A stretch of DNA of 57,916 nt from positions 1-57,916 of the forward strand of contig JABLUY010000231.1 in assembly GCA_013306675.1 (NCBI GenBank), read 5' to 3'. This document shows positions 12,280 through 22,025 of this stretch, piece after piece. The notes beneath the pieces are model-generated. The model ran no database searches and had not been told where the DNA came from. It was given only the letters and a program-made list of their open reading frames with translations. The DNA is from Thraustochytrium sp. TN22. Lineage: Eukaryota > Sar > Bigyra > Thraustochytrida > Thraustochytriidae. The position numbers and the translations under genes are program-made. Every line of letters starts with the position of its first letter. The first letter of the stretch is position 1.

Positions 12280-13053
12280 TCATGCGCTTCCGGCGTCGAC
12301 GAGGACGTCGAGGCAGCGGTCGCGATCCTCCTGATTGCCGACGCCGGCGGCCGGAAAAGAGGCGGAGCGCCGGTTGGAGCGGCGCAGGCTGAAGCGAGGG
12401 CGGCGCTTGGGGCTCGAGAGAAAGTCAAAGCAGCCGGGCGAGGCCGCCTGCTCGGCGCGGGCGCCGTCCTCGAGCGCCGCGAAGGCTGCCACGGGCGTGC
12501 CGGCAGCGGACAGCAAAGCCGCGTCAGCGCCGGCGTCCAGCAGAAGCTGCATGAGGTCGGGGCGCAGCGCCCGCGCGGCCTCCATGAGCGGCGTGAGGCC
12601 AGCGTCGTCCTGGGCGTCTACGGGGAGGTGGGCGTCCAGCAAGAGCGCGACGAGATCCCCGTCGCCGGCCCTCACGGCGAGCGCGAGGGCGCCGCGGCCC
12701 CGTCGGTCAACGACGAAGGTGTGCGCGCCGTGTTCGATCAGCGCGCGCGCCGCGGGCAAATTAGGCGCCGCGCAGGCCGCGAGAAAGGGCGTGAGGCCCG
12801 TAGCGGGCGAAGCCTCCTCCACGAGGTCGACGCCGGCGGCCAGAAGCATCTCCGCGGCCAGCGCGTCCTCGGCGGCCGCATGCACCATGCGCGGCTCGCC
12901 CTTGCGCATCGCAGCCTCGAAGCTGAAGCGCGCCCCGTGGCGCAGCATGCTTGCGCCCGCTTCTACGTCTCCGCTGGCGCGCGCCAGGTGCAGCGCCGCG
13001 TCCCTCTGCGGCGCGCTCAGCGCGCCCGCGTCGCGCGCGAGGACCGAGGCCAT
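12280..13053 (-). CDS. Small ankyrin-repeat protein
   Basis: Predicted 257-residue protein of unknown partner. The ATG at 13053 (MASVLARDAG) is the first one available; the frame is open a little further upstream but without an ATG. Ankyrin-type helical repeats run from about residue 20 to 200. The clearest are GLTPFLAACAAPNLPAARAL, GRGALALAVRAGDGDLVALL and GLTPLMEAARALRPDLMQLL, each followed by an LLDAGAD-like turn; roughly five repeats can be counted. The C-terminus is basic and Ser/Arg-rich (PKRRPRFSLRRSNRRSAS), then acidic. No enzymatic domain, signal peptide or membrane helix is visible. It lies 446 bases upstream of the oxoprolinase gene on the same strand, but nothing suggests a shared function. 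Confidence 0.8.
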   Translation of the reverse strand: MASVLARDAGALSAPQRDAALHLARASGDVEAGASMLRHGARFSFEAAMRKGEPRMVHAAAEDALAAEMLLAAGVDLVEEASPATGLTPFLAACAAPNLPAARALIEHGAHTFVVDRRGRGALALAVRAGDGDLVALLLDAHLPVDAQDDAGLTPLMEAARALRPDLMQLLLDAGADAALLSAAGTPVAAFAALEDGARAEQAASPGCFDFLSSPKRRPRFSLRRSNRRSASFPAAGVGNQEDRDRCLDVLVDAGSA

Positions 13054-14593
13054 GTTCAAATTGGCCGCAGCGCTACGCAACCCCGAGTCGCTCGCTCGCC
13101 CGCTCGCCCGCGCCCGGCCCGCGCAAGGGGGGAAGGGGAGCGCGGGAGGGCGGGCGGGGAGGACGCCGCTGGCCGACCGCCCGGCCCGGCGCGCCGCAGC
13201 CGCTCGGCCCGCCGCTCGCCGCCTGGAACCGGGCCTGCCGCTGGCCGGCCCGGCCCTGCTCGCTCAGGCTCCCTCCTCCCTCGCTCGACGCTGGCTCGGC
13301 CTGGCTCGGACCCGGCGCGCGTGCGCGAACGGCGGAACGCGGCGCGCACCGCGCCCGCGCGCGGGCGCGCGAGGACGGGCGCCGTTGGCGCGTGGGGCGC
13401 GCGCGGGGCAGCCGTGGGGCCTGCGGGAAGCGCGCTGTTGAGAGGCCCGCGCGGAGAAGGCAGGCGCGCGGGCGCAAGGGGCTGCCCACCAAGCGCGCCG
13501 CGATTTCGCCTGCCACTGTACCACAGGCCTGGCCTGGCCTAGGAAGGGCGGGTAGCGGGACGGGGGGGCCAGCTGTGGAGGCGTTGCAGCGCCCCGGCTG
13601 CGGGGACGAAGTTGGCCTGGGCGGCCCTGCAGACTCGAGCAGAGCAGCCGCGGAGCGGGGCTTCACACTATCTGCGTGGCTGCGGCGAGCCTGGTGAGGT
13701 GGGCGCCTCACCCGCAGCCCGGATCACGGAGCTGCGGGACGCACTTGAGCGGCGCGCTGTGGGGACGGCTGCACTGCTCGGGTGCTCTGTCCTGGTGATT
13801 CCATGCTTGAGCTAGGGCCCGACGCCCGCGCCGCGCGGAGTCTGCGGGCAGCTGCTGGCCGTAGCGCGCCCTCCGCGAGCCGCTGCGGGAGCGTCCGGCG
13901 CGCGACGCGCCCCATGCGTTCGCCTCCCCCCCCCACAGACGCCGAGCATCGGCCCGCAGACTGCCAAGCTGTGGACGCCCTGCCTCGCTGTGGGGCTCTT
14001 GCTGCGCAGGGGCGGCGGCGGCCGCCGTGTGGCAGACCTCGGGCCGCGCGCCGTGCCTTCGCCGACAGCCGCCAAGCCGCCAAGCCGCCAAGCCGCTGCG
14101 CACGCCGCCGCGCCGCGCCGCGTCGCTGCGCGCCGCGCCGCGCCGCGCCGCGTCGCGCCGCGCCGCCGCCGCGCAGCCCGCGCCGCGGCGCGCCGCGCCG
14201 CGCCGCGCCGCCGCGCAGCCGCCGGCTGCCTGCTGGTGGCCGCTCGGAGGCCAAAGGGGGCCATCGCGGCCGCTGCCGCCGCCCGCCGCCGCCGCCCCTG
14301 CGTCCGCCGTTGCGCGCGCCCCGGGCGCGCCGCTGAAGGTCGCGGGCGAGGGCGCGCGCCGCCGTGCGCCGCGCCGCGCCGCGCCGCGCGCCGCTGCGCC
14401 GCCGCCCTCGCGCGCGGCACGGCCGCCACCTCTGCCACAGGGGAATAAGTCGCGAGGCTCCTGCTAGTTGGCAGGGATAGCTCGGTCGCCTTATTCAGGC
14501 AGGACAGGGCAGGAGAGGAGAGGGGAGGAGAGGAGCGGCAAACAGACTCACGCGGGGGAGGTCAGGCGCGCGCGCCAGGCAGACCCCAGAACC
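13054..14593. other. GC-rich divergent intergenic region between ankyrin and AP2 genes
   Basis: About 1.5 kb separates two divergent genes. It is extremely GC-rich, with open frames on both strands that are Arg/Ala/Pro-rich composition artefacts. It holds a GCCGCCAAGC-type repeat (about 14068-14097), a long (CGCCG)n field (about 14104-14215) and another short CGCCG tract near 14375. I recognise no gene. Confidence 0.65.
14104..14215. repeat. (CGCCG)n degenerate pentanucleotide field
   Basis: Interrupted CGCCG/CGTCG units cover roughly 110 bases. This is the complement of the GCGGC unit found in the TLC intron and at the right end of the window. Confidence 0.8.
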
Positions 14594-14832
14594 ATGTCGT
14601 CGCTCCCGTTCGGGCTGCCGATGCAGCAGATGCAGGGCATGCAGCCGTCGCAAATGCAGCAGCTCTTCGGGCTCTCGGGCAGCGGCGCGGGCGCCAGCAA
14701 CGGCAACGGCAGTGGCAATGGCACTGGCGGCGCCTCGGCGGGCGCGGGCGCCGGCGCCGGCGCCGGCGGCGCGCAGACCGCCTCAGGCGCGAGCGCGAGC
14801 TTGCAGCAGCAGCTTCACCAGCCCTTTCAAAT

Positions 14833-14881
<49 letters not shown>

Positions 14882-16375
14882 CAGCAGCAGCAGCAGCAGC
14901 CGGCTTCGTCCGGCTCCGGCTCGGGCTCGGGGCCGACGGGGAGTTCCACGGCGCCGTGGCAGGCTCAGTTCAACCTTCAGAAGCTCGCGAGCTCGATGAA
15001 TTTTGGCAAGGCACAGGGCGCCGCCTCGGGCTCGGGCTCGGGCTCCGGCGCTGGCGCTGGCCGCGTCGGCAACTCTCCTGGCAAGCGTAGCTCCGGCGCC
15101 AATGGCGGGAGCGGTACGAGCCCGGGCGGCCGTGGCGGCGAGGAGAGCGATACCCTTCGCGCCATCACGGCTGCCCGCGCCTCGCGCGGCGGAGATGGCG
15201 CGCAGAATGCCGGCGCCTCCGGCTCCTCGCGCTCCGGCCTGCCCCTCGGCTTCTCGCAGCAGCCCTTCCAATCGAGTCAGGGCGCCACGACAGGCCAGCA
15301 AGGTCATGCTTCGCTGCAGAGCGCCTTCTTCAACACCGGCAATAGCGCTGGTGGCGTCAACACGCTCAACGGGGGCAAGGGTGCCCCTGCCTTTACGTCG
15401 AGCAGCGCCGCCAACAACGGTGGTGGAAGCAACAATCACAGCAACTCCACCAGCAACGGCGGCTCTTCGGGCACCACGAGGACCAACAGCAACAACAACA
15501 ACAACAACAACAACAGCTCCGGCACCGGCGCCGGCAAGCCTGATATCGACGGCGACACCTCCAACGCCAACAAGAACTACCTGCCCATCTTTGCGCAGCA
15601 GTTCCAAAATCAGGGTCAGCAGCCGCAGCCACAGCAGCTGCAGCCCCCATTTTTTATGCCGCAGCACCAGCACCAGCAGCAGTCAAGTAGCTCCCGCGCC
15701 AACGGCGATGGCTCCAACACGAACTCTCCTGCCGACATGAGCAGGAATGCTTCAGACGCCGACACGGGCAGTGTTGCAGGTCGTCAGGCCAACAGCAACT
15801 TCATGGTCCACAACACCAACAACAGTGGCACGACGACCGGCACTTCCCAGCAGAACATGCAGCAGCAGCAGCAAATGCAGCAAATGCAGCAGTACATGAT
15901 GCAGCCGCAGCAAATGATGATGATGATGCCACCGCAGCAGCAGCAGCAGTTCATGCAGCAATATCAGCAGTATCAACAGCAGATGCAGCAGCCGCAGCAG
16001 AACGGCAGCAACAACGGCAGCAGCAGCGGCAGCGGCAGCAGCAGTAGCAGCAGCAACAACAACAACAGCGGCACCAACAGCAGCGGCGGCAACAACAACA
16101 ACAACAACAACAACAACAACGGCTCATCGCAGGACTCGCAGGGCCAGCAGCAGCAGCAGCAGCAGAACAATGGCCAGCCACAGCTTGTGCCACATTATGT
16201 GAACGGGCAGGTGTTTTTCGCGCCTCCGCAGTTCCAGCAGCCTCAGCAGCAGCAGCAGCAGCAGCAGCAGTTCCAGCAGCAGTTCCAGCAGCAGCAGCAG
16301 CCGTTCCAGCAGCAGCAGCCGTTCCAGCAGCAGCAGCAGCCGCAGCAACAACAGCAGTTCTTCCAGCCCCAGTAT

Positions 16376-16416
<41 letters not shown>

Positions 16417-18205
16417 ACAGCAGCAGTTTCAACCGCAGCCGCAGCAGCAGCAGCAGCCGATGATGCAGTTCCAGCAAATGCCGCAGCAGTTTGCGTGGGG
16501 GAACGGGACGATGGCGATGGCGCCGAACCAGGGCATGCCGCAGCAGGTGGCCTTCACGCAGAACGGGATGCAGTTCATCATGCCGCAACAGGCACAGGTG
16601 CAGCGAGTGCTGGTGAACGGCAAGTGGGAGCAGCGACTGGTGGTCTCGAACCCGCAGGGCCGTGGCGGCACCAACCTTTTGCCGGCGAACGCGGGCTACG
16701 TGAGCGCGAACGGTCAGACGCACTACGTCATGCAACCACAACAGCAGATGCAAATGCAGATGCACCCGCAGCAACAGCAGCACCCGCAGCAGCAACAACA
16801 AATGCAGCCCATGTATCAGATGGCCGGTGCGCAGCAGCCCAAGATGATGGTGAACGGTAGCTGGCAGGTGGCCCCGAACTTTCAGCAACAACAGCTCCAG
16901 CACCAGCACCAGCAGAGCTCGAGCAAAAGCGCCGCCCCCGCGGCGGCGCGGCAGACTGCGCCGAGCCCGGTGCCGAGCACGAGCACGAACAAGTCGCGGT
17001 CCAAGCCCTCGCCAGCCAAGCCCACGCCCAAGCACTCGACGTCATCATTGTCTGCCAACAAGCTGCGCAAGTCGAGCAGCAAGGAAGGCGACTCGTCGAG
17101 CCGCTCCATGACCAGCAGCAGCTCCAAGCACAAGCACAAGCACAAGCACCACAGCCACAAGTCCTCGCACAAGTCGGGCGTTCGCTGGAGCAACAGCGAG
17201 CAGCGCTGGCAGGCGCGCGTGTATGTGGACGGCAAGTCCCGCAAGCTGGGCTCCTTTCTGAAGGAGTCAGAGGCGGAGGAGGCCGTCAAGAAGCACAACA
17301 AGACGCTCTACCTCTCGAAGATGGACAAGCACGTCTCGGAGCGCCTCAAGGACAAGGAGGCTGAGGCAAGGGTGCGCACCGACTTGGCTGCACAGGATGC
17401 GGCCGCCGTGGCCCGCCGTCGCGAGGAGGGCGGCGCGACGGGTGCCACTGCCAGCGGTGCGAGCGGTGCCAATGGTGCCAACGGCGCCAATGGCGCCAAT
17501 GGCGCTGCACCCGCCTCCTCGGCCACCTCCGGTAGCAAGAAGAACGGTAGCTCGGCTGCGGGTGGCGACGCTGGCGCTGGCGCCGCCCCGCGCGTGCCCA
17601 TCGCGCACGATGGCGGCAGCTCTGGCTCGCGTGACGCGGACGACGCCAAGGGCTCGGGCGCCAAGGCGCGCGAGGGCCTCCCGAACGGGTCCGGTCGCAC
17701 CTCGCCCAATGACCAGCCCGCCGCTGGCGTAGGCTCTGCCACGCACACCTCCGGGTCTGTCGGCGCGCAGCAGGCCGTGGCCCAGGTCAAGCCGGAGCGC
17801 AACTTTACGCCGGCAACGGCCAGCGGCGCGGCCGGCGCCTCAGGTGCTGTTGTGGAGGCCGAGGCCGAGCCCGTGCCGCCCAAGAAGCGCGCGCGGCCAG
17901 CAGCCGAGGGTGCCCATGGAGCCGCGAACGGCGCCTCCAACTCAAGCGACGAGCCTTCCACCAAGCGCCAGAACAAGTCAGACCCCGATGGAAAGGCCGA
18001 CGGGTCTTCGGACTCCATTGCCGACTCGGCCTCGCACATGGCCGCGGTTCAGGCTGGCGACAAGCAGCATCTCTTCGACAAGGCGTCCAAGGAAAGCGAG
18101 GCCAACAAGTCCAAGTCCTCCAATGACCACGCCAACGCCTTCGCCAGCGTGCGTGGCAAGGCTGGCAACGCCGAGCGCGACGAGACTGATGAGGCCTCTC
18201 CGTGA
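14594..18205 (+). CDS. Gln/Asn-rich low-complexity protein with one AP2-like DNA-binding domain
   Basis: Likely nuclear DNA-binding or chromatin-associated protein of 1203 residues. The start ATG at 14594 lies in a good context (ACCATGTCG); the open frame upstream has no ATG. Residues 80 to about 770 are dominated by Gln, Asn, Ser and Gly runs, with repeated Met-Gln motifs, giving a prion-like composition. A Lys/His-rich run (KHKHKHKHHSHKSSHKSG) leads into an AP2-type domain at about 862-907. That domain has the GVRW start, WQARVYVDGKSRKLGSF strands and an EAEEAVKKHNK helix. The last 280 residues are disordered, with NLS-like patches (KKRARP, STKRQNK). In plants and some protists AP2 domains bind GC-rich DNA; the target here is unknown. 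No intron is needed. The domain call is good, the function only inferred. Confidence 0.85.
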
Positions 18206-19277
18206 CATCATTTGACAGGACATGACAAACCACACATACACACATACACACACACACCCCTTTTTCCGACGTGCCACACCTTCTTGCCGTTGCAATGCGG
18301 CATGCAACTTGCAGGAGCAAATGTACACCTCGACGCTGCGTCAATGGCAACGCCAAGCGAGATGATGGACTTGGGCGGACACTTTGCTGCCAGCCTGAGC
18401 TCTGGAACCTTGAGAACGACCTCGAAACAGAGAACTTCTAACTAAAAACTTGATGGTCTGCCGCCTCGTAGGAAGGTCTGTGTGATGGGTGTCAGTAGGC
18501 CGGCCTGGAGTTCCAGCACGCACGTGATCGCCGCTTCACGTTCTGCTTGAAATGATCGAACCAATAGTTTCGCTGGCGTGCGTGTGCTTGACGCAAGTTA
18601 TTTCTCTCTCACGAGCACTGACTCACCACAAAGGCAAATCCCCCCCTGTTTCTCCGCGATTCTCCCCTCGGCCGGGGAACACCGAGAGCGTCCAGGCTAT
18701 GCCGTCCGTCGTGCAAACCAGCTACCCTGCACTAACATCACTGCAGACACTGCAGAGAAGGACAACACGAAATGAGGTGAATCGCAACTTTCGCGCGAGC
18801 GACGCTGTCTAGAGCCTGAGCCGCGATTCCAGCCACGACTGCAGCTTTCCATGTTGTGAGAGCGACCACGCATGTTCGGCCGCGGATGCCACGCGCCTGG
18901 CGGCTTAGGCTTAGGCTGTCCGTGGCCGGGGAGTCGGGGACCCGGCAAGGGTGCAGTGGCCCAGGCAACGTAAGACACGCTTCGTAGTGGTAGCACCAAG
19001 AAACGCGCTTGGTTTGCGCGTCAGACTGGACTCGGCAGTGCGACCGGGCAACGCACGCCAAGACACGCTTCGTAGTGGTAACGTTAGCACCAAGAAACGC
19101 GCTTGGTGTGCGCGTCAGACTGGACTCGGACGCGCGGCCAGACTCGAAGCCACTGCCCGTGCAGTGCAACCGCCGCGTCGCGACGGAGTGACTCGGATGC
19201 GCTGGCCCGGCAGACCAGACCAAGAACAAGGTTAGCTGCAATTCCTTGCTTTTCTCGCTAGCCGTGACTGCGAAGCG
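18206..19277. other. Intergenic region with an 88-bp tandem duplication
   Basis: The 3' flank of the AP2 gene begins with a (CA)n tract (about 18232-18258). A tandem duplication lies at about 18972-19130, and the rest is unremarkable. No gene or tRNA was recognised. Confidence 0.7.
18972..19130. repeat. Imperfect tandem duplication, period about 88 bp
   Basis: AAGACACGCTTCGTAGTGGT starts at 18972 and again at 19060. Both copies continue with AGCACCAAGAAACGCGCTTG and CGTCAGACTGGACTCGG. The second copy has a 6-base insertion (TAACGT-like). It sits 150-300 bases before the first phosphatase gene. Confidence 0.9.
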
Positions 19278-20081
19278 ATGGAGTTTCTAAGGCTCGAAGC
19301 TCGGTGCGAGCGACGATCTCCCGCGACGCCCAAACACACGAACATCCTACTCTGCAGGCACGGGGAGACTGCAGCTAACGCGGAGGGACGCCTACAGGGC
19401 GCTGGCACAGACCCGCCGCTCAACAGTACCGGGTTGGCCCAGGCGCGTGCCCTGGGCCTTCAACTCAGCACCGTGCAGCTAGATGCCGTCTGCACAAGCT
19501 CGCTGCAGCGTGCCGTGCAGACAGGATTGGCCATTCTGGAGGACGATGCGGGCTCGAGGCTTCCAAAGGAGACTTCTTTGAGCCCCGGAACGACCGCCCG
19601 GAGCGGTCTCGAGGTCGTTCCTGGGCTCAATGAAGTCTCCTTTGGAAGCCTCGAGGGCGAACTGCTGCGCGATGTGCACGCAACCATTACGGGAGTCTGC
19701 CGCGCCTGGGACAATGGCGATCGCGACGCGGCCTGCCCGGGCGGGGGCGAACCTGCAAGCGCGGCCTTTGAACGCGCCTACCGCTCGCTGGAGGAACTTT
19801 GCCATCGATACGGTCCTGGGAGTCGTCTGCTCGTCGTCGGTCATTCAGGGCTCAACAAGATCCTTTTGAGTGGTTTGCGCGCCGATGAGTCCCCGGGCAG
19901 CGTGCTGGGAATTCCGCAGGACCATTGCTGCGCGAACGTGCTCGTCTTCGACCACGACGCGAAAACCTTCACGGTCAAAGCGACCAACCTTACCGACGCA
20001 AGCGCTATTCACGACGCCTTACGAGCCATGCCGCGCAAGGACGGCCGATGTCTTCGCCCCGTCGGCTGCCTGCCTATCTAG
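19278..20081 (+). CDS. Histidine phosphatase (phosphoglycerate mutase-like), tandem copy 1
   Basis: Member of histidine phosphatase branch 1, which forms a phosphohistidine during catalysis; the substrate cannot be told (phosphatase or mutase). The product is 267 residues from the ATG at 19278. The catalytic motif LLCRHGETAANAEGR lies near the N-terminus, a PPLNSTG segment follows, the acidic VSFGSLEGELL motif is in the middle and the second His is in LLVVGHSGLNK. All key residues look intact. The paralogue at 20332 aligns along most of its length. Copy 1 has an extra N-terminal 20 residues, an extra C-terminal tail, and about 11 additional residues after AILE. That insert is encoded by one arm of a 43-bp inverted repeat (19553-19655). 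Confidence 0.9.
   Translation: MEFLRLEARCERRSPATPKHTNILLCRHGETAANAEGRLQGAGTDPPLNSTGLAQARALGLQLSTVQLDAVCTSSLQRAVQTGLAILEDDAGSRLPKETSLSPGTTARSGLEVVPGLNEVSFGSLEGELLRDVHATITGVCRAWDNGDRDAACPGGGEPASAAFERAYRSLEELCHRYGPGSRLLVVGHSGLNKILLSGLRADESPGSVLGIPQDHCCANVLVFDHDAKTFTVKATNLTDASAIHDALRAMPRKDGRCLRPVGCLPI
19553..19655. repeat. 43-bp inverted repeat inside a coding region
   Basis: The left arm 19553-19595 and the right arm 19613-19655 are reverse complements over 43 bases with only two mismatches, separated by a 17-base loop. Each arm ends in CTCGAG at its outer edge. The right arm encodes the family motif region (EVVPGLNEVSFGSLE); the left arm encodes residues absent from the paralogue. Confidence 0.95.
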
Positions 20082-20265
20082 ATCATGATGAGTTCCCGTG
20101 GTGGTCGTCAGCCTGAGCCTGCGGTGCTCCCTCCCTCCGCCCCCAGTCCGAGTCCGTCAAAGCGCGCGCGGGGGACGCGCGCGGGTTCGAGCTGGTGAGA
20201 GCCGACACGCGCACAGGCTGCGCGAGGTCAGGCCAGCTCGCCGGCCCGTGCGCTCCGGGGCGGAC

Positions 20266-20321
<56 letters not shown>

Positions 20322-20331
20322 GAGCAGCGAC
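20082..20331. promoter_or_regulatory. Short spacer and probable promoter between the two phosphatase genes
   Basis: These 250 bases lie between the paralogues and must hold the second gene's leader and probably its promoter. The last 65 bases before the ATG are mostly a (GGCGAC)n hexanucleotide repeat. No TATA-like box was recognised. Confidence 0.5.
20267..20321. repeat. (GGCGAC)n hexanucleotide repeat
   Basis: About nine perfect units end ten bases before the ATG at 20332, so the repeat lies in the leader of the second phosphatase gene. Confidence 0.9.
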
Positions 20332-21006
20332 ATGAGCGCGCCATGCTTGGCGCGACGCACAACCGTGCTGCTGTGCAGGCACGGCGAGACGGCGGCGAAC
20401 GCGGAGGGCCGCGTGCAGGGCGCCGGCCTGGACCCGCCTCTGAATGAGACCGGGGTCGCGCAAGCCAAAGCGCTTGGCGACTTGCTGCGCGACGTGCAGC
20501 TGGACGCGGCCTTCGCGAGCTCGCTGCAGCGCGCGGCGCAAACGGGCGCAGCCATTCTGGAGGGCCGCGAGAAGTGCAGCGCCGCGGAGCGCGGCCTGGA
20601 GATCGTGCCGGAGCTCAAGGAAATGAACTACGGCAACTTGGAGGGCAAGCTCCTGCGCGAGATCCGCGCCGACATCATGGCCGTCTCGCAGGCCTGGGAC
20701 CAGGGCAACCGCGACGCAGCCTGCCCCGGCGGCGGGGAGCCGCCCAGCGTGGTGTTCGCGCGTGCGCACCGGTCGCTGGCCGACATGTGCCGGCGCCACG
20801 GCCCCGGCAGCCGCCTGCTCGTGGTGGCGCACTCGCGCCTCAACAAGGTCGTCCTCAGCGAGCTGCACGCCGACAAGCCCAGCATGCAGAAGATCCCGCA
20901 GCACAACTGCTGCGTCAACTTGCTCGTCTTCGACCACGACTCCGGCACCTTTGCTGTGGACGCCATCAACCTCACGGACGCTGCAGCTCTGCGCGCCGCC
21001 CTGTGA
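20332..21006 (+). CDS. Histidine phosphatase (phosphoglycerate mutase-like), tandem copy 2
   Basis: Paralogue of the gene at 19278, 224 residues from the ATG at 20332 (MSAPCLARRTTVLLCRHGE). The catalytic RHGETAANAEGR motif, DPPLNETG, the acidic MNYGNLEGKLL motif and the second His in LLVVAHSRLNK are present. The conserved C-terminus CCVNLLVFDHDSGTFAVDAI closely matches copy 1. Length is typical of the small single-domain phosphatases of branch 1. It lies 250 bases downstream of copy 1 on the same strand, so a local tandem duplication is the simplest origin. The substrate is unknown. Upstream in-frame sequence is open but lacks an ATG and is repeat-rich. Confidence 0.9.
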   Translation: MSAPCLARRTTVLLCRHGETAANAEGRVQGAGLDPPLNETGVAQAKALGDLLRDVQLDAAFASSLQRAAQTGAAILEGREKCSAAERGLEIVPELKEMNYGNLEGKLLREIRADIMAVSQAWDQGNRDAACPGGGEPPSVVFARAHRSLADMCRRHGPGSRLLVVAHSRLNKVVLSELHADKPSMQKIPQHNCCVNLLVFDHDSGTFAVDAINLTDAAALRAAL

Positions 21007-22025
21007 CATCCCTGGCTGGCATCCACGCGCCAACGCGAGCCAGGCCGCCCCCGAAGTAAATTAAGCCCTATCAAAATGCTGCAGGCTAGCCTAGCCTAGG
21101 CTAGTTCGTGCGTGGCGGCGGCTCATGCTCTCCTCTTCCCTGCGAGCACTCGATTCCAGTCGCATGTTCGCTTCTGCATCACCTTGACACTGGCAGTGCA
21201 GCGGTGACGGCCGGACCCAGCCTCGAGCCCGCCAGCGCTCGCTGCCTGCCTGCCTGCCGCCTGCCTCCGCAGCCAGGCACTGCAGAGCGAGAGGCCCCGG
21301 AGCCCGCCGCAAGCCGTCCGAGCCCGCGGCCAGCCGCGGCCAGCTCCGCGAGCGCGCAAGCGGCAAGCAAGCCTTTCCCGCCGCCCCCGCCGCGCCTCGC
21401 CCCGCCGCGGCGCTGCTTGTGCATCGGGCTCCGGCGCTGCCGCCGCGCTCTCGCCGCGTGCCCCCCCGCGGCGGCGCGGCGGCGGCGCGCCTGCTCCGCG
21501 GCGCGGCGCGGCGCAGGCCGCGCGCGCGGCGGGGGCGGCGCGCGAGTCGGCGCGGGGCCGTACGGCGCTTGGCCGGCGGTTGCCCCCCCACTTGCGCGCC
21601 GCGGCCGCCCCACTTGCGCGCGGCGCGCCGCACTGCGGCCGGCGCGGCGGAAACCTGACTCAAACCCGGGCTGCGGCTGCGCTTCCGGTTCGCGCGCTTC
21701 GAGGAGCGGCTCGCCGGAGTCGCGGCGCGGGAGGCGGCCTGGCGCGGCGCGCGCGCGCTCCCAAGCGCGCTCCCTCGCTCGGTCGCGCGGTCGCTCGGGC
21801 GCGCGCGGGCGGGCGAAGGCGCGGCGCGGCGCGGCGCGGCGCGGGCGGCGGCGCGGCGGCCGGCGGGCGCCAGCGCGGGAGCGAGTGCGCGCGTGCGCGC
21901 GCATCCCGCGCCTGCAGCGGCGGGCGAGCGGCGGCGCGCGCGTGGCGGGGCGGAGCGCAGCGCAGCGCAGCGCAGCGCAGCGCAGAGCAGCGCAGCGCAG
22001 CGCAGCGCAGCGCAGCGCGGGGAGG
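21007..22025. other. Very GC-rich leader region of the ADF-H/villin-headpiece gene
   Basis: About 1 kb without a recognised gene. It contains (GCGGC)n tracts (about 21490-21510 and 21821-21843) and a long (CGCAG)n tract ending at the next gene. The frame of the downstream gene stays open through this stretch but has no ATG. Confidence 0.65.
21953..22019. repeat. (CGCAG)n pentanucleotide repeat
   Basis: About thirteen units with one variant (CAGAG) end seven bases before the ATG at 22026, within the probable 5' untranslated leader. Confidence 0.9.

Noticed and set aside
13073-14448. Several 130-210 codon frames on both strands between the ankyrin and AP2 genes
   Set aside because: All are Arg/Ala/Pro-rich readings of GC repeats, overlap each other on both strands and contain no domain.
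14832-14902. CAG tract considered as a structured array or CRISPR-like repeat
   Set aside because: It is a plain trinucleotide run coding glutamine within a continuous protein frame.
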